From the NCBI GenBank assembly GCA_913020555.1, contig CAJWAC010000001.1, positions 62,001-126,000 on the forward strand: DNA of 64,000 nt, given 5' to 3'. The notes beneath the pieces are model-generated. The model saw only the letters and a program-made list of their open reading frames with translations, was not told the origin of the DNA and ran no database searches. The DNA comes from an uncultured Polaribacter sp. GTDB lineage: Bacteria > Bacteroidota > Bacteroidia > Flavobacteriales > Flavobacteriaceae. Shown in pieces: positions 54,121-63,006 of this stretch. A program made the translations under genes and the position numbers. Position 1 is the first letter of the stretch, and each line of letters starts with the position of its first letter.

Positions 54121-54780
54121 ATGAAAACAATACAAGAAGTTGTTGAAAGTACAATTAGAAAAACACCTTTTATAGAAGAGGCTTTAAACGAAAAACTAAT
54201 TAATGTATCTTCATTAGCTAGAGTTATTTTACCAGAAGTTTCAACAGTCTTAAAGAAAGATGTTAAAGTAGGTGCTGTTATGATGGCTATTAACAGACTT
54301 TCACCAGCAAGCGAATTGCGTATTAGAAAAAATATAAAGAAACTTGCTTTAGATTTAGGTGATGTTATTGTACGCTCAGATTTGTGTGATTTTACGTTTA
54401 AAAATACGCCATCTTTATTAAGAGAAATAGCCAAGATTTTAACCAAATCTTCAGAAAGTTCAGACTATTTCTTAACAGTTTCTCAAGGAATTTTTGAAAC
54501 GAATATTGTTACAAGTAAAAATCTAAGACCTTTTGTTGAAGAAATTTTTGAGCAAGAAACATTAACAAATAGCATGTTAGATTTGGCCTCAATTACTATA
54601 AAACTGCCAAAAGAAAATTTAGAACAATCAGGTATTTACTATTTTATTTTAAAGCAGTTAGCTTGGGCAGATATTCCTTTACAGGAGATAATTTCTACAA
54701 CAAATGAAATGACAATTGTTGTTAAAGAGAATGACATAAACCAAACTTTTGCTATTTTAATGGATATGAAATTAAGCTAA
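54121..54780 (+). CDS. ACT-domain-like regulatory protein
   Basis: Cytoplasmic protein of 219 residues. The N-terminal 60 residues are helical (IRKTPFIEEALNEKLINVSSLARVILPEV), followed by two regulatory beta-alpha-beta units. The second (ASITIKLPKENLEQSGIYYFILKQLAWADIPLQEIIST-type stretch, then NEMTIVVKENDINQTFAIL) looks like the ACT domain of aspartate kinase, but no kinase domain is present. It probably senses a small ligand. It ends three bases before the MFS transporter gene, so a regulatory or metabolic link is possible. Confidence 0.7.
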   Translation: MKTIQEVVESTIRKTPFIEEALNEKLINVSSLARVILPEVSTVLKKDVKVGAVMMAINRLSPASELRIRKNIKKLALDLGDVIVRSDLCDFTFKNTPSLLREIAKILTKSSESSDYFLTVSQGIFETNIVTSKNLRPFVEEIFEQETLTNSMLDLASITIKLPKENLEQSGIYYFILKQLAWADIPLQEIISTTNEMTIVVKENDINQTFAILMDMKLS

Positions 54781-54783
54781 TTG

Positions 54784-56052
54784 ATGACCAAAAATGATCC
54801 TTACGCAGCACTCAAAATAAAAGAATTCAATATTTTTTTATTTGTTAGATTTCTTTTAGTTTTTGGTTGGTCTATGCAATTTATAGTAATTGAATGGCAG
54901 GTATATTCTATTACAAAGGATCCGCTTTCTCTAGGCATTATTGGATTAATGGAAATTATTCCAGCATTTTCAATGGCACTTTTTGCAGGTCATATTGTAG
55001 ATCAAAAAGAAAAAAGAAACCTGCTTGCAACCTGTACAGCAGCATTTTCACTTATCAGCTTGGGTCTCTATTTTTTAACAACAGATGTTATTATTAACAA
55101 TTGGCAAACGAATTCAATTTTGTATTGTATTTATGCTTTGGTATTTTTTGGTGGTTTTTTACGTTCCTTTTTTGGACCTACAATTTTTTCTTTGGTAGCC
55201 TTATTAGTACCAAAAAAAATATATCATAATGCTGCTACTTGGAGCACAAGTACTTGGAAAACAGCTTCTGTTTCTGGTGCGCTTTTTGGTGGTTTCTTAA
55301 TCAGTTGGATAAATGTTGACAATACTTTGTTATTGGTTTTTATTTTAGTGATTTTTTCATTAATTTTTACTTTTTTGATTAAAAAGAAACCTATTTTAAA
55401 TAAAAAAATAGGAGAACCTGTGTCAGAGAGTTTAAAAGCAGGAGTAAAATTTGTGTTTCAAAATAAGGCAATATTAGGAGCTTTAACACTAGATATGATA
55501 GCTGTTTTGTTTGGAGGAACCGTGGCTATTTTATCTGTTTTTGCGCAAGATATTTTAAAGGTGGGACCAGAAGGCTTTGGTTTGCTAAATGCATCTATTT
55601 CTATTGGTAGTATTGTAACAATGTTATTAACTACCTACATTCCCATCAATAAAAATACAGGTAAGAAAATGTTGATTTCTGTGTTTATTTTTGGATTGAG
55701 TATTATAGCTTTTGGATTGTCATCAATTTTTTGGGTGAGTTTACTTGCTTTGTTTGTTAGTGGAGCTGCAGACGGAATATCCATGGTAATAAGGCAAACC
55801 ATTTTACAATTAAAAACTCCAGACGATATGCGAGGAAGAGTATCCTCTGTAAATTCAATGTTTGTTGGTTCTTCTAATGAGCTTGGTGCTTTTGAAAGTG
55901 GTTTGGCAGCAAAATTAGTTGGGCCTGTTGCCGCTGTAGTTTTTGGTGGAACAATGACTATTTTAACAGTAACTTCTACAGCAATTGTTAGTCCTACAAT
56001 TAGAAACTTAGATTTAACTGAAGATATTGAAGCAAACAATACTGAAAGTTAA
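54784..56052 (+). CDS. Major facilitator superfamily transporter (EntS-like)
   Basis: Twelve-helix exporter of 422 residues. The motif-A-like loop is AGHIVDQKEKRNLLA after helix 2, and the second half has SGAADGISMVIRQTILQLKTPDDMRGRVSSVNSMF, typical of the EntS/DHA3 group of siderophore and drug exporters. Substrate unknown; no siderophore biosynthesis genes are here. It follows the ACT-domain protein by three bases. Confidence 0.9.
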   Translation: MTKNDPYAALKIKEFNIFLFVRFLLVFGWSMQFIVIEWQVYSITKDPLSLGIIGLMEIIPAFSMALFAGHIVDQKEKRNLLATCTAAFSLISLGLYFLTTDVIINNWQTNSILYCIYALVFFGGFLRSFFGPTIFSLVALLVPKKIYHNAATWSTSTWKTASVSGALFGGFLISWINVDNTLLLVFILVIFSLIFTFLIKKKPILNKKIGEPVSESLKAGVKFVFQNKAILGALTLDMIAVLFGGTVAILSVFAQDILKVGPEGFGLLNASISIGSIVTMLLTTYIPINKNTGKKMLISVFIFGLSIIAFGLSSIFWVSLLALFVSGAADGISMVIRQTILQLKTPDDMRGRVSSVNSMFVGSSNELGAFESGLAAKLVGPVAAVVFGGTMTILTVTSTAIVSPTIRNLDLTEDIEANNTES

Positions 56053-56097
56053 TAAAATCCGCATATCTATAATTATAGCGCATTATAATAAACAGTA

Positions 56098-56739
56098 ATG
56101 AAGGTATTATTTCAAAGAAATACAAATATAAAACTAGTTGAAATAGTACTACTGTTTATTATTTCTCCTCTTGTTTTATATGCTTCGTTTCCCATACTTT
56201 TTAAAGTGCTTTATCTCTTATTGGGTGTAATTTATATTATTTTAATATCAATATTTATAGAAAAATTTTCAAGAGTAAAGATTGATAAAAATCAAAAACT
56301 AAATTTCTTAAAAACGATAAGTTTTCGTTTTTTAATTATAGCGCTCTTAACCACATTAGTTTTATACTCTCAAGATAAAGATGTGTTGTTTAATGTGATG
56401 CTGAAAAAACCGGGTTTATGGTTGAAGTTTAGCGGAATTTACATTCTGTTTTCAGTAATTCCCCAAGAATTTATTTACAGAACTTTTTTTGTAAAACGTT
56501 ATCAGACGTTGATTAAAAGCAAAACACTATTTATTTTGATAAACTCTGTATTGTTCTCTTTTGCACACATTTGGTTTCAAAGTTGGATTGTACTTTTGTT
56601 TACTTTTATTGGAAGCTTATTATTTACAAATACCTATTTACAAACAAAGTCAACATTACTAATTATACTAGAACATTCTTTGTATGGAGTTTGGTTGTAT
56701 ACAGTTGGTTATGGAGCTTTATTTATGTTTCCTGTTTAA
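56098..56739 (+). CDS. CPBP family intramembrane protease-like protein
   Basis: Membrane protein of 213 residues with about seven helices and the CPBP (Rce1-like) signature. Motif 1 reads IPQEFIYRTFF: Gln123 stands where the EExxxR motif normally begins with Glu, while Glu124 and Arg128 are kept. Motif 2 is LFSFAHIWF (His157), and a later LEHSLYGVW holds His193. Whether it is an active protease is uncertain; many bacterial members act in bacteriocin immunity or have no known role. It converges with glpD. Confidence 0.85.
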   Translation: MKVLFQRNTNIKLVEIVLLFIISPLVLYASFPILFKVLYLLLGVIYIILISIFIEKFSRVKIDKNQKLNFLKTISFRFLIIALLTTLVLYSQDKDVLFNVMLKKPGLWLKFSGIYILFSVIPQEFIYRTFFVKRYQTLIKSKTLFILINSVLFSFAHIWFQSWIVLLFTFIGSLLFTNTYLQTKSTLLIILEHSLYGVWLYTVGYGALFMFPV

Positions 56740-56747
56740 ATCTTTTA

Positions 56748-58394
56748 TTACTTAAAAGTAGTAGCAGTTTTTAAGTGCTTTTCTAAATCATTTTTGTATT
56801 TTTCTGTAATTTCATCGCTCCAAGAGAAGGTGTTCTTAAATTCTTTTAATACAAAACTTTTATTTAAAATTACGCTTTGCGTATCAAAGAAAAGTTTGCC
56901 TGTTCTTCGCATAAAAAAATCTGTAGGATTGCCTGCCATTTCATAATTTATAGCAAACCAAACTTCAGCTTTTATCATTTTTTCTTGCATATTATCATGC
57001 ATTAAATCATCAAATTTTTGTAAAATGATGTCAGTTTGTTTGCCATAATTATGAACCAAATATTCAGCGTGTTTTCTATCAAAATCTACTTCAGCAATTC
57101 TATTTTGAATGGCATCTGTATAACTTTTAACTTCATCATAATTTTGGAAAGTTCCTCCAGAAAGAACAATATTTTTGGTTTTAATTTCATCAAATTCTTG
57201 ATCAAATCTTCGTAGGTATTTTTTACAAACTAAATCTACAATACGTTCTGCCATTTTACGATAGCCTGTTAATTTGCCTCCAGCAATAGAAATAAGCTCT
57301 GTGTCAGACACAAAAATTTCATCTTTTCTAGATAATTCACTTGCAGATTTTCCTTCTTCATGAATTAAAGGACGCAAACCAGCCCAAGAAGATTTAACAT
57401 CATCTATAGAAATACTAATGTTTGGAAACATATTATTTACTGCCGAAATAAGATAAGTTGCATCAACTAAATTCGTGTTTACGTTATTTTTATCTTTTTG
57501 ATAATTGGTATCTGTTGTTCCAAAATAAGTAACTTTTCCTCTTGGAATTGCAAACATCATTCTGCCATCTGGCACATCAAAATATACAGACTGTTTTACT
57601 GGTAATTTTTCATGAGCTATAACTAAATGTACGCCTTTGGTAAGATGTAATCTTTTTCCAATTTTTGAGTGATTAATTTGACGCAATTCGTCTACCCAAG
57701 GCCCACAAGAATTTACTACATACTTTGCTTTTATTGAAAAGTTATCCCCAGAAATACTGTCTTTTACCTTTGCTCCAGCAACTCTGTCTTCTTCATAAAT
57801 AAATTCTTTAGCCTCTACATAATTTAAAATATTAGCCTTGTAGTTTAAAGCTGTTTTTAAGATTTCAATAGTTAATCTTGCATCGTCAGTTCTGTATTCT
57901 GCGTAATAACCAGCACCATTTAAAATGCTTTCAGGCAGAAGTGGTTCTTTCTCTAAAGCCTCTTTTTTGTCTAACATTTTACGTTGGTCTTCACCTTCTA
58001 CGGCAGCTAAAATATCGTAAACTTTTAAACCAATTGAAGTAAGCCAAGAGCCATAAGTTCCGCCATCAATTAAAGGTAATATCATTTTTTCAGGAACAAC
58101 TAAGTGAGGAGCTAATTTGTGCACAATTGCTCGTTCTGTGCCCACTTCTTTTACCAACCAAAAATCAAATTGTTTTAAATACCGTAAACCTCCGTGAATT
58201 AATTTGGTTGACTTACTAGAAGTACCAGAAGCAAAATCATTTTTTTCTATTAAGGCTACTTTCATGCCTCTTGAAGCTGCGTCTAAAGCAATTCCTGCTC
58301 CTGTAATTCCACCTCCAATAATCAGCAAATCAAATTCAGACTCTTTTAAATTGGTGATATTATTTTGTCTATTTAAGTATGAAAAACTGTTCAT
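56748..58394 (-). CDS. glpD: Glycerol-3-phosphate dehydrogenase, FAD-dependent
   Basis: Membrane-associated flavoenzyme oxidising glycerol 3-phosphate to dihydroxyacetone phosphate and passing electrons to quinone. FAD motif LLIIGGGITGAGIALDAASRG is near residue 24, followed by FASGTSSKSTKLIHGGLRYLKQFDF; VKSSWAGLRPL and GGKLTGYRKMAERIVD are family signatures. Length 548 is normal. glpK lies 3 kb upstream on the same strand, separated by a two-component system and a lipoprotein. Confidence 0.97.
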   Translation of the reverse strand: MNSFSYLNRQNNITNLKESEFDLLIIGGGITGAGIALDAASRGMKVALIEKNDFASGTSSKSTKLIHGGLRYLKQFDFWLVKEVGTERAIVHKLAPHLVVPEKMILPLIDGGTYGSWLTSIGLKVYDILAAVEGEDQRKMLDKKEALEKEPLLPESILNGAGYYAEYRTDDARLTIEILKTALNYKANILNYVEAKEFIYEEDRVAGAKVKDSISGDNFSIKAKYVVNSCGPWVDELRQINHSKIGKRLHLTKGVHLVIAHEKLPVKQSVYFDVPDGRMMFAIPRGKVTYFGTTDTNYQKDKNNVNTNLVDATYLISAVNNMFPNISISIDDVKSSWAGLRPLIHEEGKSASELSRKDEIFVSDTELISIAGGKLTGYRKMAERIVDLVCKKYLRRFDQEFDEIKTKNIVLSGGTFQNYDEVKSYTDAIQNRIAEVDFDRKHAEYLVHNYGKQTDIILQKFDDLMHDNMQEKMIKAEVWFAINYEMAGNPTDFFMRRTGKLFFDTQSVILNKSFVLKEFKNTFSWSDEITEKYKNDLEKHLKTATTFK

Positions 58395-58421
58395 CCTGTT
58401 TCGTTTTGATTGGGCTATTTT

Positions 58422-58964
58422 TTATTCTAAAAGATTAGTTGGTAAACCATCAATACTTTTTTGGTTGTTATTTTCCCAATACTCTGTTATACCTTTTTTT
58501 CCTTGTTTTTTGGCCCAATCATTTAAATCATTGCGTTCTCCTTTATATTCATAAAAAGGAATTGACATACCGCAAGAAGTTTGTGCAGAATCTATAGTAA
58601 TATCAAAAATTTGACGTGTTCCAGGTGTTTCTGGGAATAAAGAAATTATAGCATCCCAAGTTGTATCTGTTGGTTTGATTTCTTTTCCTTTTCCATACAA
58701 ACGTAAAATATTTGGCACTTTTTCAAAAGAACAAAACATAATGGTTATGCGTTTGTTTTCTAATAAATGTGCAGCCGTTTCGTTTCCACTTCCTGTAACA
58801 TTTAACCATAAAACCCGGTTTTCATTCATCACCTTAAAAGAGTCCATCCCTTTTGGAGATAAATTTATTCTACCAGAATTAGGCGCTGTTGCTACAAAGA
58901 AAATTTTTTGTGCCTCAATAAATTTTTGAAGTCGTGATGTAATTTTAGTATAAAATTTAGACAT
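58422..58964 (-). CDS. Pyridoxamine 5'-phosphate oxidase-family protein
   Basis: Flavin-binding split-barrel protein of 180 residues. The core is FIEAQKIFFVATAPNSGRINLSPKGMDSFKV, then VTGSGNETAAHLLENKRITIMFCSFE. Substrate unknown; this subfamily contains FMN- or F420-type oxidoreductases, not necessarily PdxH. A C-terminal extension includes YKGERNDLNDWAKKQGKKG. It starts two bases after the stop of the LytTR response-regulator gene, in one reverse-strand operon. Confidence 0.85.
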   Translation of the reverse strand: MSKFYTKITSRLQKFIEAQKIFFVATAPNSGRINLSPKGMDSFKVMNENRVLWLNVTGSGNETAAHLLENKRITIMFCSFEKVPNILRLYGKGKEIKPTDTTWDAIISLFPETPGTRQIFDITIDSAQTSCGMSIPFYEYKGERNDLNDWAKKQGKKGITEYWENNNQKSIDGLPTNLLE

Positions 58965-58966
58965 AA

Positions 58967-59638
58967 TTATGAAGTGAAATTATCTAAAAAATCTTTTTTA
59001 AATTTCTGACCTAAAGGTATTTTATTTGAATTTATTATTACAGTATTTCCTTCAATATAATCTAATTTTTTCTTGTTGATAATAAATGACTTATGCACTT
59101 GTTCAAAATTAGATTTCGGAAGCTCTTCAAACATACCTTTTAAGGTTTTATAGGTTATTAAATAACTATTATTTAAATGAACTTTTATATAATCCCCAAT
59201 ACTTTCTAAGTACAATATATCTTCAATTTTAACCTGATGTAATTTTTTATCTGATTTTATAACAATACTTTTTTTAAAATTAGCTTTTAGGTCTTTAGTT
59301 TTTGACACGGCTTTAACAAATCTGTCAAAAGAAAAAGGTTTTAATAAATAATCTAAAGCATCTAAGTCAAAACCTTCTAGTGCATATTCAGAATAGGCAG
59401 TTGTAAAAATTACTTTAGGCGGATTTTGTAACGACTTATAAAAAGAGATCCCTGAAAGTTGAGGCATATTAATATCTAAAAAAAGCAAATCAATCGTATT
59501 ATTTTTTAAATATTCTAAGGCTTCTAACGCATCATTACAAAGATGTTTTAACTCTAGGTAATCAATTTTATTGATAAAAGATATTAAGACGTTTTGAGAA
59601 GATGGTTCATCATCAATTATGATACAACTTATTTTCAT
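58967..59638 (-). CDS. LytTR-family response regulator
   Basis: Response regulator of 223 residues. The receiver domain has acidic pocket IIDDEPSSQN and phospho-acceptor Asp in LLFLDINMPQLSG, with a conserved Lys in LLKPFSFDRF. The LytTR DNA-binding domain follows (DILYLESIGDYIKVHL, FEQVHKSFIINKKKLDYI). Its ATG overlaps the end of the sensor kinase gene by four bases, so the two are coupled. Target genes unknown; the adjacent oxidase-like gene or the glycerol genes are candidates by position only. Confidence 0.93.
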   Translation of the reverse strand: MKISCIIIDDEPSSQNVLISFINKIDYLELKHLCNDALEALEYLKNNTIDLLFLDINMPQLSGISFYKSLQNPPKVIFTTAYSEYALEGFDLDALDYLLKPFSFDRFVKAVSKTKDLKANFKKSIVIKSDKKLHQVKIEDILYLESIGDYIKVHLNNSYLITYKTLKGMFEELPKSNFEQVHKSFIINKKKLDYIEGNTVIINSNKIPLGQKFKKDFLDNFTS

Positions 59639-60687
59639 TTTTTTAATTCTAGAGTTAGTTTTACAGTAAAAACATCATCATTAATCTCAGTTTTAAATGT
59701 GTGTTGATTAGGATATATTAAAGTTAAATTCTCCTGAATATTTTTTAAGCCAATACCATTGTAGTTCGTGTTTTCTAAAGTATTCTTTTGCTTAAAATTA
59801 TTTGATAATTTAAATGTTAGTCGATTATTGTTTTCATGTAAATCAATATTAACAAAAGGGTTTTTTACACCACTTTTTAAACCATGCTTAAAACTGTTTT
59901 CAATTATCGGTAACAACAACATTGGATAAACTTCTAATTGTTCATTTACATTATGTGTAAAGCTGATTTTAGAGTTTTTTATGTGTCTGTTTTTTTCAAA
60001 AGCAATGTAGTTTTTAATCAAATCAATTTCCTTGTTTAGAGGAATTTTGTCGGTTTCAACATCATAAATAACATATCTTAAAATATCTGATAATTGTAAA
60101 ATAGCATTGGTAATTTCTTCTTTTTTATCGATGGCTAAAGAGTACAATACATTCAAAGAGTTGAATAAAAAATGTGGATTTATTTGTCCTTTTAAATAAT
60201 ACAATTGATTTTCAATTTCTTGTTTTTGGGCTTTCAAAGCCTTGTTTTCAAACTGGTTTAAATAGACCCATTCTTCTCCTAATTTTGATAAGCTAGAAAG
60301 TGTGAAAAAGATAAAAAAGATAAAATAAATTTCAACTTTATTATGATAACTGATAAAGTAATAATCGTTAAAAAAAGTATTTACTATTAATTTGAAAAAT
60401 AACGGATTTAATTCTGAAAAAACGATTAGATTAAGTATAAAAAATACAGAGAAAGCAATGTTTTTTTCTTTTTTAAGATAGGTTGGAATTAAAAAATAGA
60501 GGTTGATAGAAACAGGAATTACTAGAGTAATTACAAAGCAAATGGTATAGATATAATCAATTTTTTCTGGAGTTGTTCTTCCAGAAAACAAGAATAATAG
60601 TATGATAAAAGAACAAACCCATAATATAGTATTAAAAACTACTTTATTATGAGAATGTGTTCTTTTTAAGCTTGATTTATTCAGCAT
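59635..60687 (-). CDS. LytS/YehU-type sensor histidine kinase
   Basis: Sensor kinase of 350 residues with four membrane helices (VFNTILWVCSFIILLFLF through YFIFFIFFTLSS), a short coiled coil (ENKALKAQKQEIENQLYYLKG) and the HisKA_5 phospho-acceptor motif INPHFLFNSLNVLYSLA. The ATPase lobe includes PMLLLPIIENSFKHG and NYNGIGLKNIQENL. ATG at 60687 overlaps the end of the upstream lipoprotein gene, consistent with one operon. The signal is unknown; no extracellular domain is visible. Confidence 0.93.
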   Translation of the reverse strand: MLNKSSLKRTHSHNKVVFNTILWVCSFIILLFLFSGRTTPEKIDYIYTICFVITLVIPVSINLYFLIPTYLKKEKNIAFSVFFILNLIVFSELNPLFFKLIVNTFFNDYYFISYHNKVEIYFIFFIFFTLSSLSKLGEEWVYLNQFENKALKAQKQEIENQLYYLKGQINPHFLFNSLNVLYSLAIDKKEEITNAILQLSDILRYVIYDVETDKIPLNKEIDLIKNYIAFEKNRHIKNSKISFTHNVNEQLEVYPMLLLPIIENSFKHGLKSGVKNPFVNIDLHENNNRLTFKLSNNFKQKNTLENTNYNGIGLKNIQENLTLIYPNQHTFKTEINDDVFTVKLTLELKK

Positions 60688-61336
60688 CACTTGTTTTCGT
60701 TAAAGTGTATTTTGTTGAGGTATCCCATTTATTTTCATCTTTAGATTTTGTGTATTTTTCTATAAATTTATTTAACTCTTTAGAAGACGCAGTCAGTAAA
60801 AAATTTTCTTTTAAAACACCAATCCTTTTGTGTTCAATTTTTATTTTCTTGTTTTTAAAAAGAGATTCAACTTTTTTCTCGTCTAACCATTTTATCTCTA
60901 TTTCTCCGCTTTCAGTAACATCATATTTCACTAGACTATGAGTGTATATTAAATGTTTTTGTAGAAGATTGTTAATATCGTCTTGATATTCTAATGGGTA
61001 AAAGTCTAAAAATGTTTGATTGTTTACATTAAACGGAGTTGCTATAAATAAAGCTTCTTCGCCTTGGTAATTTCTTTGAATATAATAACTGTTTTTGTAT
61101 TCATTGTACAATTGAATATCTTCATTTTTCATTTTTTCAATAGGATTCTCTTTTGTAAATTCATCTTTAAAAGGAATTACTGTCCAATTGCCTTTTTTAT
61201 AATCTGTCCATTCTCCAACAAATCGCTGGTCAAAAGAAATTGATTTTTTTGTGTAAAAAGGATTTAATGATTTTACAACACAAGAACTTAAAAAAAGAAT
61301 ACAGGTTACTATTAAAAGGTTGTTTCTGTTTTTCAT
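60677..61336 (-). CDS. Hypothetical lipoprotein, 219 aa
   Basis: Begins MKNRNNLLIVTCILFLSSC, a lipoprotein signal with lipobox Cys19, then a soluble domain with FVGEWTDYKKGNWTVIPF, which recalls lipocalin-like proteins in outline only. No family recognised. ATG at 61336 is preferred to a TTG three codons earlier. It overlaps the start of the sensor kinase gene by 11 bases, so it may be part of the signalling operon, perhaps as a sensory accessory (inference). Confidence 0.75.
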   Translation of the reverse strand: MKNRNNLLIVTCILFLSSCVVKSLNPFYTKKSISFDQRFVGEWTDYKKGNWTVIPFKDEFTKENPIEKMKNEDIQLYNEYKNSYYIQRNYQGEEALFIATPFNVNNQTFLDFYPLEYQDDINNLLQKHLIYTHSLVKYDVTESGEIEIKWLDEKKVESLFKNKKIKIEHKRIGVLKENFLLTASSKELNKFIEKYTKSKDENKWDTSTKYTLTKTSDAE

Positions 61337-61443
61337 GAGTATCAAATTTAAAATTATTTACTTCAAATAAAGAAAAGAACTATTTTTTTGAAAAGTAATT
61401 TAGATAAACACTATTTTTTTCTCGATGAAATAGTTTTAGAAAG

Positions 61444-62928
61444 TTAATCTATCCAGTTTTTAGAGCGTTCAATAGCTTTTTTCCATTTCGAATATAACCG
61501 CTTTCTTTTTTCTGGAGTAAATTCAGGGGAAAACTCTTTTTCTATTTTTCTATGAGATAAAATATCCTCTTGATTCCATAATCCAACACAAATACCCGCT
61601 AAATAAACAGCTCCCATAACTGTAGTTTCTGTTACTTCTGGTCGTTCAATTATAGTATCTAAAATATCAGATTGAAATTGCATTAATAAATTATTTTCAC
61701 ATGCGCCTCCATCTACTTTTAAGGAGGTTAAGGGGGTTTCTGCATCATTTTGCATTGCTAATAAAAGATCTTTCGTTTGGTAAGCTAAAGATTGCAAGGT
61801 TGCTTTTATAAGGTGGTTTTTTCCTGTATCTCTAGTTAATCCAAAAATTGCACCTCTAGCATACATGTCCCAATAGGGGGCACCTAAACCTGAAAAAGCT
61901 GGGACAACAATTACAGGATTTTCCTCAGCGACTTCACTTGCAAAAATTTCACTTTCCTCAGCAGAATTTATAATTTCTAAACCATCTCTTAACCATTGAA
62001 TGGCAGCACCTGCTATAAATACACTGCCTTCTAAAGCGTAATATATTTTGTTATCAATGCCCCAAGCAATTGTTGTTAGCATTCCGTTTTTAGAATGTTG
62101 TAGGGCCGTACCCGTGTTCATTAACAAAAAGCAACCAGTTCCATAAGTATTTTTAGCTTCTCCTTTTTTAAAGCATGTTTGTCCAAAAAGTGCAGCTTGT
62201 TGGTCTCCTGCAATTCCTGCAATAGGAATTTTACAACCATCTAAATTGAAAGTACCAAAATGATGTGATGATGGTTTTACGTCTGGCAACATGTTTTTAG
62301 GAATTTTTAATTCCTTAAGTAAAGTAGCGTCCCAATTTAGATTTTTAATATCAAAAAGCATTGTTCTAGAGGCGTTGCTATAATCTGTAACGTGTACCTT
62401 TTTATCGGTTAAATTCCACACCAACCAAGAATCTATTGTTCCAAAAAGCAAATTTCCTTTTTCTGCTTCTTCTCTAGCATTTTTTACATTTTCTAAAACC
62501 CAACTAATTTTTGTGCCAGAAAAATAAGCATCAACTACTAAACCAGTAGTTTTTCTTATATATTTTTCTAACCCTTTTTCTTTTAAGTTTTCGCAAATAG
62601 ATGCGGTTCTTGTATCTTGCCAAACAATGGCATTATAAATGGGTTTTCCTGTATTTTTATTCCAAACAACAGTGGTTTCTCGTTGATTTGTAATTCCTAA
62701 ACCAATAATTTCATTAGGTTTAACATTCGCTTTTTTAATTACTTTTTTTAAAGTTGTTAATTGCGATTCTAGAATTTCTAAAGGATCGTGTTCTACCCAA
62801 CCGGATTTTGGAAATATTTGTTTAAATTCTTGTTGGGCTATAGCAACTATTTCTCCTTTTTCATTTACAATTACAGAACGTGAACTTGTTGTTCCTTGGT
62901 CTAAAGCTAAAATATATTTGTTTGGCAT
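61444..62928 (-). CDS. glpK: Glycerol kinase
   Basis: Phosphorylates glycerol to glycerol 3-phosphate. The 494-residue FGGY kinase shows [20 protein letters not shown] at the start, [34 protein letters not shown] and [21 protein letters not shown]. Length is normal. It is the first gene of the reverse-strand block that ends with glpD, and it is divergent from the antiporter gene. A glpF facilitator gene is not visible. Confidence 0.98.
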   Translation of the reverse strand: MPNKYILALDQGTTSSRSVIVNEKGEIVAIAQQEFKQIFPKSGWVEHDPLEILESQLTTLKKVIKKANVKPNEIIGLGITNQRETTVVWNKNTGKPIYNAIVWQDTRTASICENLKEKGLEKYIRKTTGLVVDAYFSGTKISWVLENVKNAREEAEKGNLLFGTIDSWLVWNLTDKKVHVTDYSNASRTMLFDIKNLNWDATLLKELKIPKNMLPDVKPSSHHFGTFNLDGCKIPIAGIAGDQQAALFGQTCFKKGEAKNTYGTGCFLLMNTGTALQHSKNGMLTTIAWGIDNKIYYALEGSVFIAGAAIQWLRDGLEIINSAEESEIFASEVAEENPVIVVPAFSGLGAPYWDMYARGAIFGLTRDTGKNHLIKATLQSLAYQTKDLLLAMQNDAETPLTSLKVDGGACENNLLMQFQSDILDTIIERPEVTETTVMGAVYLAGICVGLWNQEDILSHRKIEKEFSPEFTPEKRKRLYSKWKKAIERSKNWID

Positions 62929-63006
62929 TTATCTTAAATAAGACTTCCAATTTACAAAATATCGTATATATAAATTATTACCTTTATACAAAATAAATCA
63001 TCTTTC

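Noticed and set aside
58609-58624. CGTGTTCCAGGTGTTT as a parS or repeat candidate
   Set aside because: The core is CAGGTG, not CACGTG, and it is not palindromic.
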